Source: Ponticaulis sp.
GTDB lineage: Bacteria > Pseudomonadota > Alphaproteobacteria > Caulobacterales > Hyphomonadaceae
Direction: 5' to 3'
NCBI GenBank assembly: GCA_002701295.1
Contig: NZUJ01000131.1
Location: forward strand, 1 to 37,861
DNA: 37,861 nucleotides
A program made the position numbers and the translations under genes. Below the pieces are notes generated by a model, which did no database searches, was not told where the DNA came from, and was given only the letters and a program-made list of their open reading frames with translations. Below, in pieces: positions 1-9,476 of this stretch. The first letter of the stretch is position 1. Every line of letters starts with the position of its first letter.

Positions 1-897
1 GGCATCATATTCCGAGAAGCTCGACGTGTTAAAACTGATGCCAACCATTCGCGCTTCAGGGTTTGTCAGCTGAGCCGCTTCGATATAGCGCGTCAGGCAG
101 GTTTCGATCTCGGGCTGGGGATAGGCTTCAAACGCCCCGATCCGTTCAAGCGCAGGATTGGAGCACAAAACCATCGCATCAGGCTGACTGCCGTGAATGA
201 GTCCGATGGTCACGCCTGCATAGGCGGGGTGAAACAGGGAGCCCTGTCCTTCAATCACGTCCCAATGGTCGTCAGCTGCCGCGGGAGATAATTCAGCAGC
301 CGCAGATGAAATAAAATCTGCAACAACGGAATCGATGGGAATGCCTGACCCGGCAATGAGAATGCCGGTCTGCCCAGTAGCGCGAAAATCTGCGTCGATG
401 CCGCGCGCTACGAATTCCTTGTGGAGGGCCAGCGCTGTATATTTCTTGCCGACGACACAGTCAGTGCCGACCGTAAGAAGCCGCTTGCCCGAACGATGCT
501 CGAACTTTCCAATGGAAAAACTGCGATCAACTGTTCGGATATCCCACAAATTGCGATTCAGATCGCGAGCCAGCGGGCTGAGAACCGGATGAGCGTTGAG
601 CTTGTCGTGCAGCCCTGAAGCGATATCGAGGCCAGTCTTCAGAGCTTCTACCAGGCTATCGACCCAATGATCCGGCAGTCCGCCGCCTGGGGGTGCACCG
701 CCCAGCAACACAGTGCGCGCACCTGCGGCATAGGCCGCGCTGAAGTCCATATCCGGCAGGCCCAGATCGATCGGGTTTGATGGAAATCTGAATTGAGCGA
801 CGCACTGATCCGGGCGCCAGTCTTTGACCCCGTGTGCCGTCTTCACGTACGGAGAGTCACCCAGAAACAGTATATAAGGCATCTCTATCTGAAACAT
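1..897 (-). CDS. dgcN: D-glutamate N-acetyltransferase DgcN-like (DUF1611 family), 3' end outside window
   Basis: The minus strand reads open for 299 codons from an ATG at 897 (a second in-frame ATG is at 882) to the window edge, so the C-terminus is missing; family members run to about 340-350 residues. Visible family features are an N-terminal stretch reading YILFLGDSP and DWRPDQC, a nucleotide-binding-like loop VGTDCVVGKKYTA at residues 142-154, then FRATGQTGILIAGSGIP and DHWDVIEGQGSLFHPAYAGV. In characterised systems DgcN acetylates D-glutamate and DgcA then racemises the N-acetyl product. It lies about 140 bp downstream of dgcA on the same strand, which supports the assignment and suggests an operon with the FAD oxidase upstream. 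The exact start is uncertain: neither ATG has a strong ribosome binding site. Identification as this family is firm; substrate rests on the dgcA pairing. Confidence 0.85.
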   Translation of the reverse strand, partial: MFQIEMPYILFLGDSPYVKTAHGVKDWRPDQCVAQFRFPSNPIDLGLPDMDFSAAYAAGARTVLLGGAPPGGGLPDHWVDSLVEALKTGLDIASGLHDKLNAHPVLSPLARDLNRNLWDIRTVDRSFSIGKFEHRSGKRLLTVGTDCVVGKKYTALALHKEFVARGIDADFRATGQTGILIAGSGIPIDSVVADFISSAAAELSPAAADDHWDVIEGQGSLFHPAYAGVTIGLIHGSQPDAMVLCSNPALERIGAFEAYPQPEIETCLTRYIEAAQLTNPEARMVGISFNTSSFSEYDA

Positions 898-1036
898 GTT
901 CGTCGCTTTGCTTTCCGAAAATCAGGAAAGTCGATCCTATTTTTCGAAGCGGCTGTGCGCTGTTCGCAAAGGGCCTTTTTTCATATTCCTCTGGCAATAG
1001 TGATGCCTGCGGACACATGCTCTTGCGGCGCGCGCT

Positions 1037-2068
1037 TCACCCCCAAAGCTCTGATTCTGGCGGGGACACCCTTCCATCAAGGTATCGAAGTGCGGTGCGT
1101 CTATCGGAACCGATCAATAGCGGCGCATCCAGATCGACATACTCTGCTTGCTGGGCAATGAGATGTGATGGTGCCATAGCAAGCGAGGTTCCAAGCATAC
1201 AACCAACCATGGTTTTCAATCCGTAGGCGTTCGCTTGTCTCTGCAAACGCACCGCTTCAGTGAGACCACCCGTCTTGTCGAGTTTGATGTTCACAAAGCG
1301 ATAGTCATCCTTGAGCCTCTCCAGGTCCTGAGTGACATGGCATGACTCGTCAGCGCAAAGCGGCAGCTCGCTGACAAAGTCTTTCAACTCAGCATCCTGT
1401 CCTGCCTTGAGGGGCTGCTCGATCATGGCCACACGGTTTGAGATCATCAGCGGCATGAGCTGCCGAAGCATATCCATGCTCCAGTATTCATTGACGTCCA
1501 CAATCAGCGTTTTGCCTGCCGCAACCTTGCGAACCGCCTCTACTCTGGCGCCGTCTTCCACACTACCGCCAAGCTTGAGCTTGAGATGCGAATGCCGCTC
1601 GGCCCGCTCTGCAGCGGCTGCCATCCGCTCGGGTGTATCGACGCTTAACGTATAGAAGGTCTCCACGGTCTTCAAAGGTGACATGCCCAGCATTTCGTGG
1701 ACGCGTCGCCCTGTCGTTTTCGCTGCCAGGTCCCATATCGCACAGTCGACGGCATTGCGCGCAGCACCCGGGCTGAAATCGTCATGGACAGTCGGCCAGG
1801 TGTTGCCCGCTTCCAGGGCAGCCAGCATCTGTCGCACTTGGGACATCACGCTCTCTACGGTCTCTCCGTAATGAAAGACCGGACATGATTCACCCTGCCC
1901 GGTTTTGCCGTCTGCAGTCAGCGACACCACAACAACTGTGATGGACTCCTCTCGTCCACGCGCAATGATAAAAGGCTGCTTCAACGTCCAGGCTTCCGCA
2001 CGCACGTCGCTTGCAGAAACAGGCGGCAGACCAGCCAAAGCCTCCAGTGGATCAGAAAATCGGGTCAT
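1037..2068 (-). CDS. dgcA: N-acetyl-D-glutamate racemase / dipeptide epimerase family protein DgcA
   Basis: This 343-residue protein belongs to the muconate-lactonising/dipeptide-epimerase branch of the enolase superfamily. Visible features are the catalytic LKLKLGG lysine motif after the capping domain, the metal ligands in VDVNEYW, MIEQPL and CADESC, and a second KxDK motif in NIKLDKTGG. Such enzymes abstract the alpha proton of N-acylated amino acids or dipeptides and reprotonate it, inverting the stereocentre. Next to dgcN the likely substrate is N-acetyl-D-glutamate, giving N-acetyl-L-glutamate; an L-Ala-D/L-Glu epimerase acting on peptidoglycan dipeptides is the main alternative. The gene follows the FAD oxidase after about 56 bp on the same strand. 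No obvious Shine-Dalgarno precedes the ATG. Length is normal for the family. Confidence 0.85.
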   Translation of the reverse strand: MTRFSDPLEALAGLPPVSASDVRAEAWTLKQPFIIARGREESITVVVVSLTADGKTGQGESCPVFHYGETVESVMSQVRQMLAALEAGNTWPTVHDDFSPGAARNAVDCAIWDLAAKTTGRRVHEMLGMSPLKTVETFYTLSVDTPERMAAAAERAERHSHLKLKLGGSVEDGARVEAVRKVAAGKTLIVDVNEYWSMDMLRQLMPLMISNRVAMIEQPLKAGQDAELKDFVSELPLCADESCHVTQDLERLKDDYRFVNIKLDKTGGLTEAVRLQRQANAYGLKTMVGCMLGTSLAMAPSHLIAQQAEYVDLDAPLLIGSDRRTALRYLDGRVSPPESELWG

Positions 2069-2124
2069 GTTGTTAATCCGGTCAGGTCTGTCTCAATCAG
2101 CAATTTTCGGACAATGTTGCGTGT

Positions 2125-3420
2125 TCAATAGACCGCATGCTGGTCATATCCGAACACCGGCTCCGGAGCCTCAAGAGTGTTGAGAGCCAATTCAGACACA
2201 TAGCGTCCGACAGCCGGACCATGTTTGAAACCATGCCCGGTGCCGCCACCCACAAGGATAACATTTTCCATTTCGGGGTGCCGGTCGATCAGGAAGTTTC
2301 CAGACGCGCTGTTTTCATACTGGCAGACACGGCTTTCGGATAACGGGCGGTCAGCAAGCGCGGGAAAGCGGACACGCAGATAGGCGCGCACAGCATCCTC
2401 TCCTGAACGACTAACCTGCCGGTACATTGTATCGGGGTCCGCCGGAACGCCATGTTTGTCGAGCGCGATTTTGAAGCCGCGATTTTCTATGGATGGAAAA
2501 CCGTAATGCAGATCGTCTTCATGGGCATCGACCCAGGCCGGCATGCGAGATACGTCGAACATGTCCACGCCGTGCTCTGGCTGAAAGAAAAACACTTCTT
2601 GGCGTGTCGCCTTGATGCGATCTCCAACCACATCCGGAAACACTTTTGGCAGCCAGGGTCCGCAGGCAAATATATAGCTGTCTGCGCTAAAGCTTTGGCC
2701 ATCTGAGGTCCTGACAGTGTCGAGACTCGCGCCAGATTTCGGCGCCAGAACCTTTGCCTGTACGACTTGACCACCCGCTGCGAGAAACTCCCTTTCAAGC
2801 AGATGCAGAGAACGTCGCGCCATCAGTGCGCCCATTGTAGGCTGATAGATGCCGAATTGAATGTCATCATACCCAAATTGCGGGAACTTCTCCACGAGAT
2901 CATTCAACTCGATACGCTGTGTTGGTATTCCCATTTGAGCCTGTAAGTGCAGGCTCTCCGTGATATTTGCGGCCTCGTGTCTATAGAGATAAAGCGCGCC
3001 AGCTTCGTGAAAAATGGGCAGGCTGGACCGGTCGGACAGTGCCTTCCACTTTGCAAGCGATTCCCAGGCAAGACCGGTATAAAGACGATTACCCAGATAC
3101 TCTGTCCGTATGAGCCGCGTTTCACCGCCCGAAGATGACAGATTGTTCCCGACGCCCCATTGATCAATCAGCGTCACAGAGTGGCCAGAGGTCTGAAGCG
3201 TCCAGGCTGTCCACATCCCAAAAACTCCGCCTCCAACAACGATGAAATCTCGGGGATTAGGGGTCATGTCATGCCTCGCGGGACTGGCAGATGCGGTTGT
3301 GTGGAGCTGAGGAAGAGCTGATGCCACGAGGCCACCCGCAATCCCGCCGAGCACATTGCGACGATGGACGGTGCCTAGTGTCTCCGTGACAGAGTTGTTC
3401 GACTTCCCTGCATTCGGCAT
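2125..3420 (-). CDS. Tat-exported FAD-dependent amine/amino-acid oxidase (DAO/SolA-like)
   Basis: The ATG at 3420 is preceded by GAGG at a 6-nt spacing, so it is chosen over the GTG one codon upstream. The N-terminus carries a HRRNVLGG twin-arginine-like motif, a hydrophobic stretch and ASA sites, suggesting Tat export. A Rossmann FAD motif VVGGGVFGMWTAW follows at about residues 62-74. The rest (TLIDQWGVGNN, SSGGETRLIRTEYLG, FACGPWLPKVFP, ILVGGGTGHGFKHGPAVG) matches the DAO family, nearest to N-methyltryptophan oxidase/monomeric sarcosine oxidase. It probably oxidises the amine of a D- or N-methyl amino acid with O2 or a quinone as acceptor. It is first in a minus-strand set with dgcA and dgcN. 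An internal start at MTPNPRDF would give a cytoplasmic form, but the leader argues for export. Substrate is not determined by sequence. Confidence 0.8.
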   Translation of the reverse strand: MPNAGKSNNSVTETLGTVHRRNVLGGIAGGLVASALPQLHTTASASPARHDMTPNPRDFIVVGGGVFGMWTAWTLQTSGHSVTLIDQWGVGNNLSSSGGETRLIRTEYLGNRLYTGLAWESLAKWKALSDRSSLPIFHEAGALYLYRHEAANITESLHLQAQMGIPTQRIELNDLVEKFPQFGYDDIQFGIYQPTMGALMARRSLHLLEREFLAAGGQVVQAKVLAPKSGASLDTVRTSDGQSFSADSYIFACGPWLPKVFPDVVGDRIKATRQEVFFFQPEHGVDMFDVSRMPAWVDAHEDDLHYGFPSIENRGFKIALDKHGVPADPDTMYRQVSRSGEDAVRAYLRVRFPALADRPLSESRVCQYENSASGNFLIDRHPEMENVILVGGGTGHGFKHGPAVGRYVSELALNTLEAPEPVFGYDQHAVY

Positions 3421-3423
3421 CAC

Positions 3424-3927
3424 TCACCTCATTTCAGAATTCGGCAACTCATGGGCCACCGGATGAAGGTCATTTCTATCGGGCAGCTGGGACAAGAGCA
3501 GTGAACTGCAACCCTGCCCCAGCCTGGGGAAACCCATGGGAGGCTAACCAAATCAATGGTCTAACCCAGCGCAGATGAGCCTAGCTCAGCCTTTCCGATG
3601 CAGCTTTTGCTTAAGAGCCGTATTGTATTCGTTTGAGGCCAAGATTTTTCAGAACCGATCTAACACTCTGATATATAGAGCCCTTTGCGACACGAAGCGT
3701 ATCCAGAGACGTCGCTCGCTTTAGTCTGAATGCCTTCCGGAACCACCAATTTCGCAAGCTGATCAGGTCAGAATTTGACCAGATGGCTCTGGAAACAGAA
3801 TGAATCTGCCCTCTAAGGACATTCTTCTGTTGGACGAGGCCAACCATGGCTTCGGTGCTTTGATTTCCGAAATTTCTGCCATTCAATCGGCAAAGACCTC
3901 TCAACGCCGAAGCAACAGGACTGTCTC
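3424..3927. other. Intergenic region between divergent FAD-oxidase operon and AGCS symporter
   Basis: About 500 bp separate the two divergent transcription units and should contain both promoters. I see no convincing gene. A minus-strand reading frame (3611-3904) ends in a stretch weakly resembling a LuxR-type helix-turn-helix (VAKGSIYQSVRSVLKNLGL) but lacks a recognisable receiver or sensor part and a ribosome binding site. It may be a remnant of a regulator or chance. Confidence 0.4.
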
Positions 3928-5349
3928 ATGAGCTCAATCCCAACTTATTTTGAAGGCTTTTCGGAGTGGCTGGTTTCAGTCGTATTTTACGCAGTCCCTG
4001 TAGCAGGCGTAAAAATCAATCTGATCGTCGTCTGGCTTGCGGCCGCCATGATCTTTTTTACGTTCAAGTTGAGATTCCTGAATGTGAGAGGCTTCAGACT
4101 CGCAATTGATGTTTTGCGCGGTAAGCACAAAGAGGCCGACGCACCTGGCGAAATGTCTCACTTCCAAGCGCTTTCGACCGCCCTTTCAGGAACTGTCGGG
4201 CTGGGAAATATAGCGGGCGTCGCGATTGCCGTCGCGATGGGCGGACCAGGCGCACTGTTCTGGATGGTCATCATCGCATTGTTCGCAATGTCACTGAAAT
4301 TCTCGGAAGTCCTGCTGGCTGTAAAATACCGGGCAACCTTACCGAATGGACGCCTTTCAGGGGGGCCGATGTGGACGCTTCGGAACGGTCTCGCCGCTCG
4401 CGGAATGCCCAGAATCGGGAAAATCATGGGCGGGATCTATGCGGTATTCGCACTGCTCGCTTTCATCCAGACAATTCAGGTGAACCAGTCCTACGCACAA
4501 GTGCAAACCGTACTTGGGTTGAGTGATGGCATGCTGCCTGCGTTGATCTATGGTCTGGTTCTTTCCGCAGTCGTTGCGGCGGTTCTTTTGGGTGGCGTGA
4601 AGTCCATTGCCAGCGTTACTTCGCGGCTCGTGCCGGTCATGTGTCTGTTCTATCTATTCGGAATTGCCGCCATTCTCATCCTGAACATCACAGACATCCC
4701 ATCTGCCATTGCGTTGATCGTAGAGAGGGCATTTGTAGCGGAAGCGGTTGTCGGCGGCGCTGTAGGTGCGTTCATCGCCGGCATGCGCCGGGCTGCTTTT
4801 TCCAACGAAGCCGGCGTCGGAACTGCAGCAATCGTTCATGCCGTCTCAAAAACGCGCGAACCCGCATCCGAGGGATTCGTCGCTTTGCTCGAGCCCTTCA
4901 TCGACACTGTGATAATCTGTACGGCAACTGGCCTCGCGCTTGTCGTAAGCGGTGTCTGGGATGGCGGTTTGACAGATATTGCGATGACATCAGCCGCGTT
5001 CGCGACCGTTTCATCATGGTTCCCCATCATTCTCGCTTTCGCAGTTTGCCTTTTCGCAATCTCGACCATCCTGGCCGTCGGCTATTATGGCCTTCAGGTT
5101 TCAGCCTACCTGTTCGGCTCGACGCCACTTCGAAACCGACTCTATCTCGTCTATTTCTGTGGCACCCTACCGATTGGCGCGCTGGTCGATGTATCGACGG
5201 TCGTGAATTATACAGACAGTTTTTTCTTCCTGCTCTCAATTCCGAACATCATCGGACTTTACATCATGTCCGATGAGATCAGGAAGGATGCGAACAAATA
5301 CTTCGTCAGCAAAACGTCGCCGCTTCAGGAAACGAAACCGTCAGATTAA
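3928..5349 (+). CDS. Sodium:alanine/glycine symporter, AGCS family
   Basis: This 473-residue inner-membrane protein has multiple hydrophobic segments and the AGCS signature TALSGTVGLGNIAGVAIAV near residues 85-103, followed by GGPGALFWM and the later FSNEAGVGTAAIVHA segment. AGCS proteins import alanine or glycine (some prefer D-alanine) with Na+. An AGGA sequence precedes the ATG by about 8 nt. It is divergent from the FAD oxidase/dgcA/dgcN operon and convergent with an AraC regulator, overlapping it by 4 bp at the stop codons (shared TTAA). The neighbourhood of D-amino-acid enzymes suggests import of small D- or L-amino acids released outside the inner membrane. Family assignment is secure; which amino acid it carries is inference. 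Confidence 0.92.
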   Translation: MSSIPTYFEGFSEWLVSVVFYAVPVAGVKINLIVVWLAAAMIFFTFKLRFLNVRGFRLAIDVLRGKHKEADAPGEMSHFQALSTALSGTVGLGNIAGVAIAVAMGGPGALFWMVIIALFAMSLKFSEVLLAVKYRATLPNGRLSGGPMWTLRNGLAARGMPRIGKIMGGIYAVFALLAFIQTIQVNQSYAQVQTVLGLSDGMLPALIYGLVLSAVVAAVLLGGVKSIASVTSRLVPVMCLFYLFGIAAILILNITDIPSAIALIVERAFVAEAVVGGAVGAFIAGMRRAAFSNEAGVGTAAIVHAVSKTREPASEGFVALLEPFIDTVIICTATGLALVVSGVWDGGLTDIAMTSAAFATVSSWFPIILAFAVCLFAISTILAVGYYGLQVSAYLFGSTPLRNRLYLVYFCGTLPIGALVDVSTVVNYTDSFFFLLSIPNIIGLYIMSDEIRKDANKYFVSKTSPLQETKPSD

Positions 5350-6122
5350 GCCATAACCGGACGGTCGAAATACTGACTCGGCGGAACACCGAATGACCGG
5401 GTAAACATCGCAGTGAACGCACTCGCGCTCTCATACCCGACGTCAAACGCAACGCTCGTCACCGGTTTGCCCGTAGCCAGTTGTGAGATCGCCTCCATCA
5501 GGCGAATCTGGTGACGCCACGCCGCAACGCCCATGCCGGTTTCGTGCTTGAACAACCGCGAAAATGTGCGCCGCCCCATGCCGGCAACTTTCGCGAGATC
5601 ATCAAGTGAGTCTGTCTCGCTGGGCTGCTCCATGATCGTGTGACAAACCCGGAGCAGGCGATGATCCTGCGGCATTGGGGCGCTATAAGGCGCGCTCGGC
5701 ATGTTTTTGAGCTCGTTGATCATCAACTGGACGATATTGTGCTCGCGATCGGTGAATTTCTTGTTCGACTCGATCCGTGCAATCTCAATGATCAAAGCCT
5801 TAAGGAGTTCTGATACTTCGATCACATAGCAATGGTCATAAACCAGGGAAGTTGCGTCCTCGTCAAAGTACAGCGTTCGCAACGACACAGGCCCACGGCA
5901 GGAGATGCTGTGTTCGGCGTCAGATGGGATCCACACCGCTCTCTGGGGTGGCACGACAAAGCTCGTACCTTCAACCATGACTGACATCACGCCAGAACAG
6001 GCATACAATAGCTGTGCTCTGGTGTGTGTGTGCGGCGCATCACGGAATCCAGCGGAATATTCATCATGAAGACCGAGTACCGGCCATTCAGAGAAGTCCG
6101 CGAAACTTTCGATATGTTTCAT
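5346..6122 (-). CDS. AraC-family transcriptional regulator
   Basis: The start is set at the ATG at 6122 (MKHIESFADF), which has AGGGA 8 nt upstream; the frame stays open further upstream but that part looks non-coding. The 258-residue product has an N-terminal cupin-like sensing domain (HTHTRAQLLYACSG, then PPQRAVWIPSDAEHSI) and a C-terminal pair of helix-turn-helix motifs (DDLAKVAGMGRRTFSRLFKHETG and ISQLATGKPVTSVAFDVGYESASAFTAMFTRSFG, read in two parts). This short cupin-AraC type commonly controls an adjacent transporter or catabolic gene, here probably the AGCS symporter or the D-amino-acid enzymes. It converges with the symporter gene. The effector cannot be told from sequence. Confidence 0.88.
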   Translation of the reverse strand: MKHIESFADFSEWPVLGLHDEYSAGFRDAPHTHTRAQLLYACSGVMSVMVEGTSFVVPPQRAVWIPSDAEHSISCRGPVSLRTLYFDEDATSLVYDHCYVIEVSELLKALIIEIARIESNKKFTDREHNIVQLMINELKNMPSAPYSAPMPQDHRLLRVCHTIMEQPSETDSLDDLAKVAGMGRRTFSRLFKHETGMGVAAWRHQIRLMEAISQLATGKPVTSVAFDVGYESASAFTAMFTRSFGVPPSQYFDRPVMA

Positions 6123-6331
6123 CCTAATTCCCTGTCCTGAAAACGACAATTCAATACAAACTGTCTGGAAAGGGTCCGAAAATGAGGGCCATTCGTCAAT
6201 TCGACTGGCCCGGAATCGATAGATTCTGGCAATTCTTCGCAAAAGGTTATTCAGTCTGCACACGGACAATGCAGGTGCTCATACTTTTTGTGCAAAGCAC
6301 TTCAGATGAGGCGATGTTCTAGACAACGAAA

Positions 6332-6355
6332 AAGGCCATCCCGCAGAATGGCCTT
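6332..6355 (-). terminator. Rho-independent terminator after the small secreted protein gene
   Basis: An 8-bp perfect stem, AAGGCCAT with ATGGCCTT and an 8-nt loop, is followed on the minus strand by TTTTTCGTTG. It lies 26 bp past the stop codon of the minus-strand gene ending at 6381, and separates it from the AraC gene. Confidence 0.8.
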
Positions 6356-6380
6356 CCTCGTATTCAAATGTCCTGAAAAT

Positions 6381-6863
6381 CTAGTCAGCGTCGGCCTCAG
6401 CCAGAAATGACGCAGCTGATGTCGGACCGCGTGCAAAAGTGTCGGAATGGTCTGCAATGTATTGCCGGAAGTTCAGAAAGAAGTCTGCTCCAGACGGCAT
6501 GTCAGCCTCTTCCCAGGCCGCAACGAGCGCATCCACTTTGTCGGCCGGTGTTTTTGCCGGCTGGATCAACATGAAGTCCCAGCCCGCCCCATCACTGTGC
6601 ACGTATAGCTGCCGTGGAGGCAGACCTGCTTTGGCGTTCACGGCATCGTATTTGGCGATCTCTTCGAGGAACGCACGATGTTTTCCCGGGGCAATCCGAT
6701 AGATCTCGACGAGCACTTTTCCGTCAGGAACAGGCGGCGGCGCAGGCTCGCTCTCCTGCGCCAGCGTCGACGGGGCGCAAAGGCTGGCACTCACAGCCAG
6801 CAACGCAATATATCGCGTAATTGTCTTGAAAGATCGAGTTTTCGGGACGTCTGCGTTTTGCAT
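6381..6863 (-). CDS. Small secreted protein of unknown function
   Basis: The ATG at 6863 is chosen because GAGGAG stands 5-6 nt upstream; an upstream in-frame ATG at 6902 has no such site. The 160-residue product has a signal peptide (basic TRSFKTITRY, hydrophobic ALLAVSASLCA, then LAQ) and a mature part starting with a Pro-rich stretch. The mature part (VLVEIYRIAPGKHRAFLEEIAKYD, then QLYVHSDGAGWDFMLIQ) has the alternating pattern of a dimeric alpha/beta-barrel (ferredoxin-like) fold. I do not recognise a named family or catalytic residues. It is monocistronic, with its own terminator, and divergent from the TonB receptor at 7214, so the two may share regulatory DNA. A periplasmic location is likely. 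Confidence 0.7.
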   Translation of the reverse strand: MQNADVPKTRSFKTITRYIALLAVSASLCAPSTLAQESEPAPPPVPDGKVLVEIYRIAPGKHRAFLEEIAKYDAVNAKAGLPPRQLYVHSDGAGWDFMLIQPAKTPADKVDALVAAWEEADMPSGADFFLNFRQYIADHSDTFARGPTSAASFLAEADAD

Positions 6864-7213
6864 GTGAACTCCTCTCTGAAAGCATTGAGATTGGAGCTTC
6901 ATTTGATACCCGACACTTCAGCCCTGCTATCGCGCAAAGGCTAAATACCGTCTATCTCGGGCTCGCCAATTAAAGCAATCGGCTGACGCGGGCGAGAATT
7001 TAAAGAAATAACCCCCACTGATTGTCCGATACGGGACGCCCCAGAAGTAGTGAGGCCATTTAGATAACATTTGTGACCCTGCTCCCACTATGCCTGTCGC
7101 GTTGACCTGAGGATAGAATAGGAAACGGGGCTGCATTTATTTTGAGAGCAAGACAACTCATAAATAAAAGCAATATCCGCCCTCTCAATATATTTAGAAT
7201 GGGCTGATGAATT
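6864..7213. other. Divergent promoter region upstream of the first TonB receptor
   Basis: This 350-bp stretch separates a secreted protein gene (minus) from the TonB-dependent receptor gene (plus). No gene or clear terminator is visible. It is more AT-rich toward the receptor (7140-7210) and must carry the receptor promoter. The receptor ATG lacks a strong Shine-Dalgarno sequence. No operator repeat like those of the right-hand block is present. Confidence 0.5.
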
Positions 7214-9409
7214 ATGAGAAAACGAAACAAACTTTTCTGTTCCGCCGCGATCATGACGCTTATGAGCGGCATCTCCTACGCGCAGACTGCACCAGCGACT
7301 GCCACAAGCGATGATGACGTTGCTCGCATGGACACAGTGATTGTCTCCTCCGCCAAGCGTGAGCAGCCGCTCCAGGACGTGCCGCTCGCGGTCACGGCAT
7401 TGAGCGAAGAATATCTGCAACAGTTGGGCGCGGACACCTTCGAAGACTACGCGCTGACTGTTCCGGGGCTTCAGCTGAACGATCTTGGCAATAACAGTTC
7501 AGAGGTCAACATTCGGGGTATCGCATCGGGTATTTCAGCCGGTGACTTGCAAGACTCTGTCATCACACTGATCGATGACATCCCATCTGCAGATACAAAA
7601 GCATCCATCACCCAGCCTGATTTGCGCCTGTTCGATGTCGAACGTGTCGAAGTCCTGCGCGGACCTCAGGGAACGCTCTTCGGATCAGGCGCGATGGGTG
7701 GAGCGATCCGCATCATTACGAACAAGCCGGAGCTGGACAGCCTGAACGGCAAGATTGATGTGACCGCGTCTCAGGTCGAAGGTGGCGATCTGTCCACTGC
7801 TTACAATGGCATGGTCAACATTCCGATCGTTGAAGACAAACTCGCCATTCGTGCAGTTGGATATTACCGTGACACTGGCGGCTGGGTCGACAACATTGGA
7901 CTTGCCGGTTACCCGGGCGGCGAGAACGTCAACAGCGGCACGTCTTATGGCGGACGCTTCATGGTCAAATATCAGCCCACCGAAAAACTCGGCATTCTAC
8001 TGAATGTCACCCATCAGAATTCCGAGCCAGACGATAGCGGTTACTACAACACCACCGTCAATGGAGAACTGGCCCGCTCAACTGCTCTTCCCGAGTATTC
8101 TACGGACAAGTTCACCTTGGTGAATCTGGTCGCCGATTATGATTTCGGTTTTGCAACGCTGACGTCTTCGACAACCTACTACGACCGCGATGCATTCCGA
8201 ACGAGCGACTACACCGCCTATTCAACCTATTTCTCGCCGACCGTTGAACTCACGCCATTCAACGGCACAGTAAAATCTGAGAACTACTTCGAGGAACTTC
8301 GCCTTGCCTCGAACGGGGATGAGCGCCTTGATTGGCTTGTCGGCTTCTACTACCGAAACCAGGCAGGCCGCGATATCAAGAACGAAATCATTCTGCCAGG
8401 TTCCGAAGCCCTTTATGGTTCAAACCCGGAATACGGCGCACCAAATGACATTCCCTACGACTTCCTTCTTTCGAACGAAACCAAGGAAATGGCACTCTTT
8501 GGCGAGGCCAACTACGAGATCACCGAAAAGCTTGAGGCCACTCTTGGCGCACGTCTTTTCAAGCACGAGGTGGACGAAACGGGTTATAGTCAGGGTGTCT
8601 GGTATGGCGCACGCGGACGCGCCGACGTCAATGTTGATGCAGAAGATGAGGCAGCGACCTTCAAAGGCGCACTCAAGTACAACTTCACCGACGATCAGAT
8701 GGTCTATGGCCTGATATCTCAGGGATATCGCGTCGGCGGAACCAACCTGCCACGCGTTGACCCGACGCCTGACAGTTTCGGCCCCGATGAACTGACAATG
8801 TATGAAATTGGCTCCAAGTCGACATTTGCAGATGGCCGTTTCACTTTGAATGCAGCTCTGTTCTACATCGATTGGACCGACATGCAGGTCGGCCTCTATA
8901 CGACGAACAATAACGACTACTACATTGCCAATGCTGGTGCTGCACACTCTCAAGGCGTCGAGTTCGAGGGGCAAGCACAGATCACCGAGAACCTTAGCTG
9001 GTCAGGCGCTGTTGCCTTCACTCAAGCAGAAATCGACGTCGACAACATTGCCTTGGGTGCATCTGCGGGCGATCGCGTTCCTGGCACTCCGGAGCTCACG
9101 ACATCGAACCTGCTGCGCTATGATTTCGAACTCTATAGCGGCGTCGATGCCTTTGTTCAGGGCAGCCACCAATATGTGGACAACTCTTACACGATCTTCA
9201 ATGAGAATTCTCCGAGTGCCTACGAGATGGGTGACTATCACATGGTCAACGCCCGGATAGGTGCTGATTTTGGCAAATGGGAACTTGCTCTGTTTGCAAA
9301 AAATCTGCTGGATGAAGACAAGGCGGCAACGGCGTTTTCTGCGGCAGCTGTCTATCCGGTCAGACCGAGAACGATCGGTATTACGCTCAGAGCAGACTTC
9401 GAATCGTAA
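7214..9409 (+). CDS. TonB-dependent outer-membrane receptor
   Basis: The 731-residue protein starts with a signal peptide ending SYAQTAPA. It then has a TonB-box-like segment MDTVIVSSAKREQPLQDVP and a plug domain with VEVLRGPQGTLFGSGAMGGAIRIITNKPE at about residues 140-170. A beta-barrel rich in alternating aromatic residues follows, with the conserved QGYRVGGTNLP and YEIGSKSTFADGRF segments near the end. It does not end in Phe, unlike many porin-fold proteins. Such receptors bring siderophores, oligosaccharides, peptides or other large substrates across the outer membrane using TonB-ExbBD. It is followed by a strong terminator and then by three exported hydrolases on the same strand, so it probably imports a peptide or D-amino-acid derivative, although the ligand is not visible in sequence. 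Confidence 0.92.
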   Translation: MRKRNKLFCSAAIMTLMSGISYAQTAPATATSDDDVARMDTVIVSSAKREQPLQDVPLAVTALSEEYLQQLGADTFEDYALTVPGLQLNDLGNNSSEVNIRGIASGISAGDLQDSVITLIDDIPSADTKASITQPDLRLFDVERVEVLRGPQGTLFGSGAMGGAIRIITNKPELDSLNGKIDVTASQVEGGDLSTAYNGMVNIPIVEDKLAIRAVGYYRDTGGWVDNIGLAGYPGGENVNSGTSYGGRFMVKYQPTEKLGILLNVTHQNSEPDDSGYYNTTVNGELARSTALPEYSTDKFTLVNLVADYDFGFATLTSSTTYYDRDAFRTSDYTAYSTYFSPTVELTPFNGTVKSENYFEELRLASNGDERLDWLVGFYYRNQAGRDIKNEIILPGSEALYGSNPEYGAPNDIPYDFLLSNETKEMALFGEANYEITEKLEATLGARLFKHEVDETGYSQGVWYGARGRADVNVDAEDEAATFKGALKYNFTDDQMVYGLISQGYRVGGTNLPRVDPTPDSFGPDELTMYEIGSKSTFADGRFTLNAALFYIDWTDMQVGLYTTNNNDYYIANAGAAHSQGVEFEGQAQITENLSWSGAVAFTQAEIDVDNIALGASAGDRVPGTPELTTSNLLRYDFELYSGVDAFVQGSHQYVDNSYTIFNENSPSAYEMGDYHMVNARIGADFGKWELALFAKNLLDEDKAATAFSAAAVYPVRPRTIGITLRADFES

Positions 9410-9422
9410 TGATTGCAATGAG

Positions 9423-9453
9423 CCCCTGCCGTGTTGCGGCAGGGGTTCCTTTT
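9423..9453 (+). terminator. Rho-independent terminator after TonB receptor
   Basis: A perfect 9-bp GC-rich stem (CCCCTGCCG with CGGCAGGGG, 5-nt loop) is followed by TTCCTTTT, 13 bp past the receptor stop codon. It would reduce read-through into the hydrolase genes that start at 9477, or give them lower expression. Confidence 0.88.
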
Positions 9454-9476
9454 AGAGACTACCTCAAGAGATCCTG

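Noticed and set aside
3611-3904. 97-codon minus-strand frame with a faint LuxR-like helix-turn-helix at its end
   Set aside because: No ribosome binding site, no partner domain and weak similarity only; kept as a note in the intergenic entry.
4641-5276. 211-codon plus-strand frame inside the AGCS symporter gene
   Set aside because: It overlaps a clear transporter gene in another frame and its Arg/His/Cys-rich product is typical of an out-of-frame shadow.
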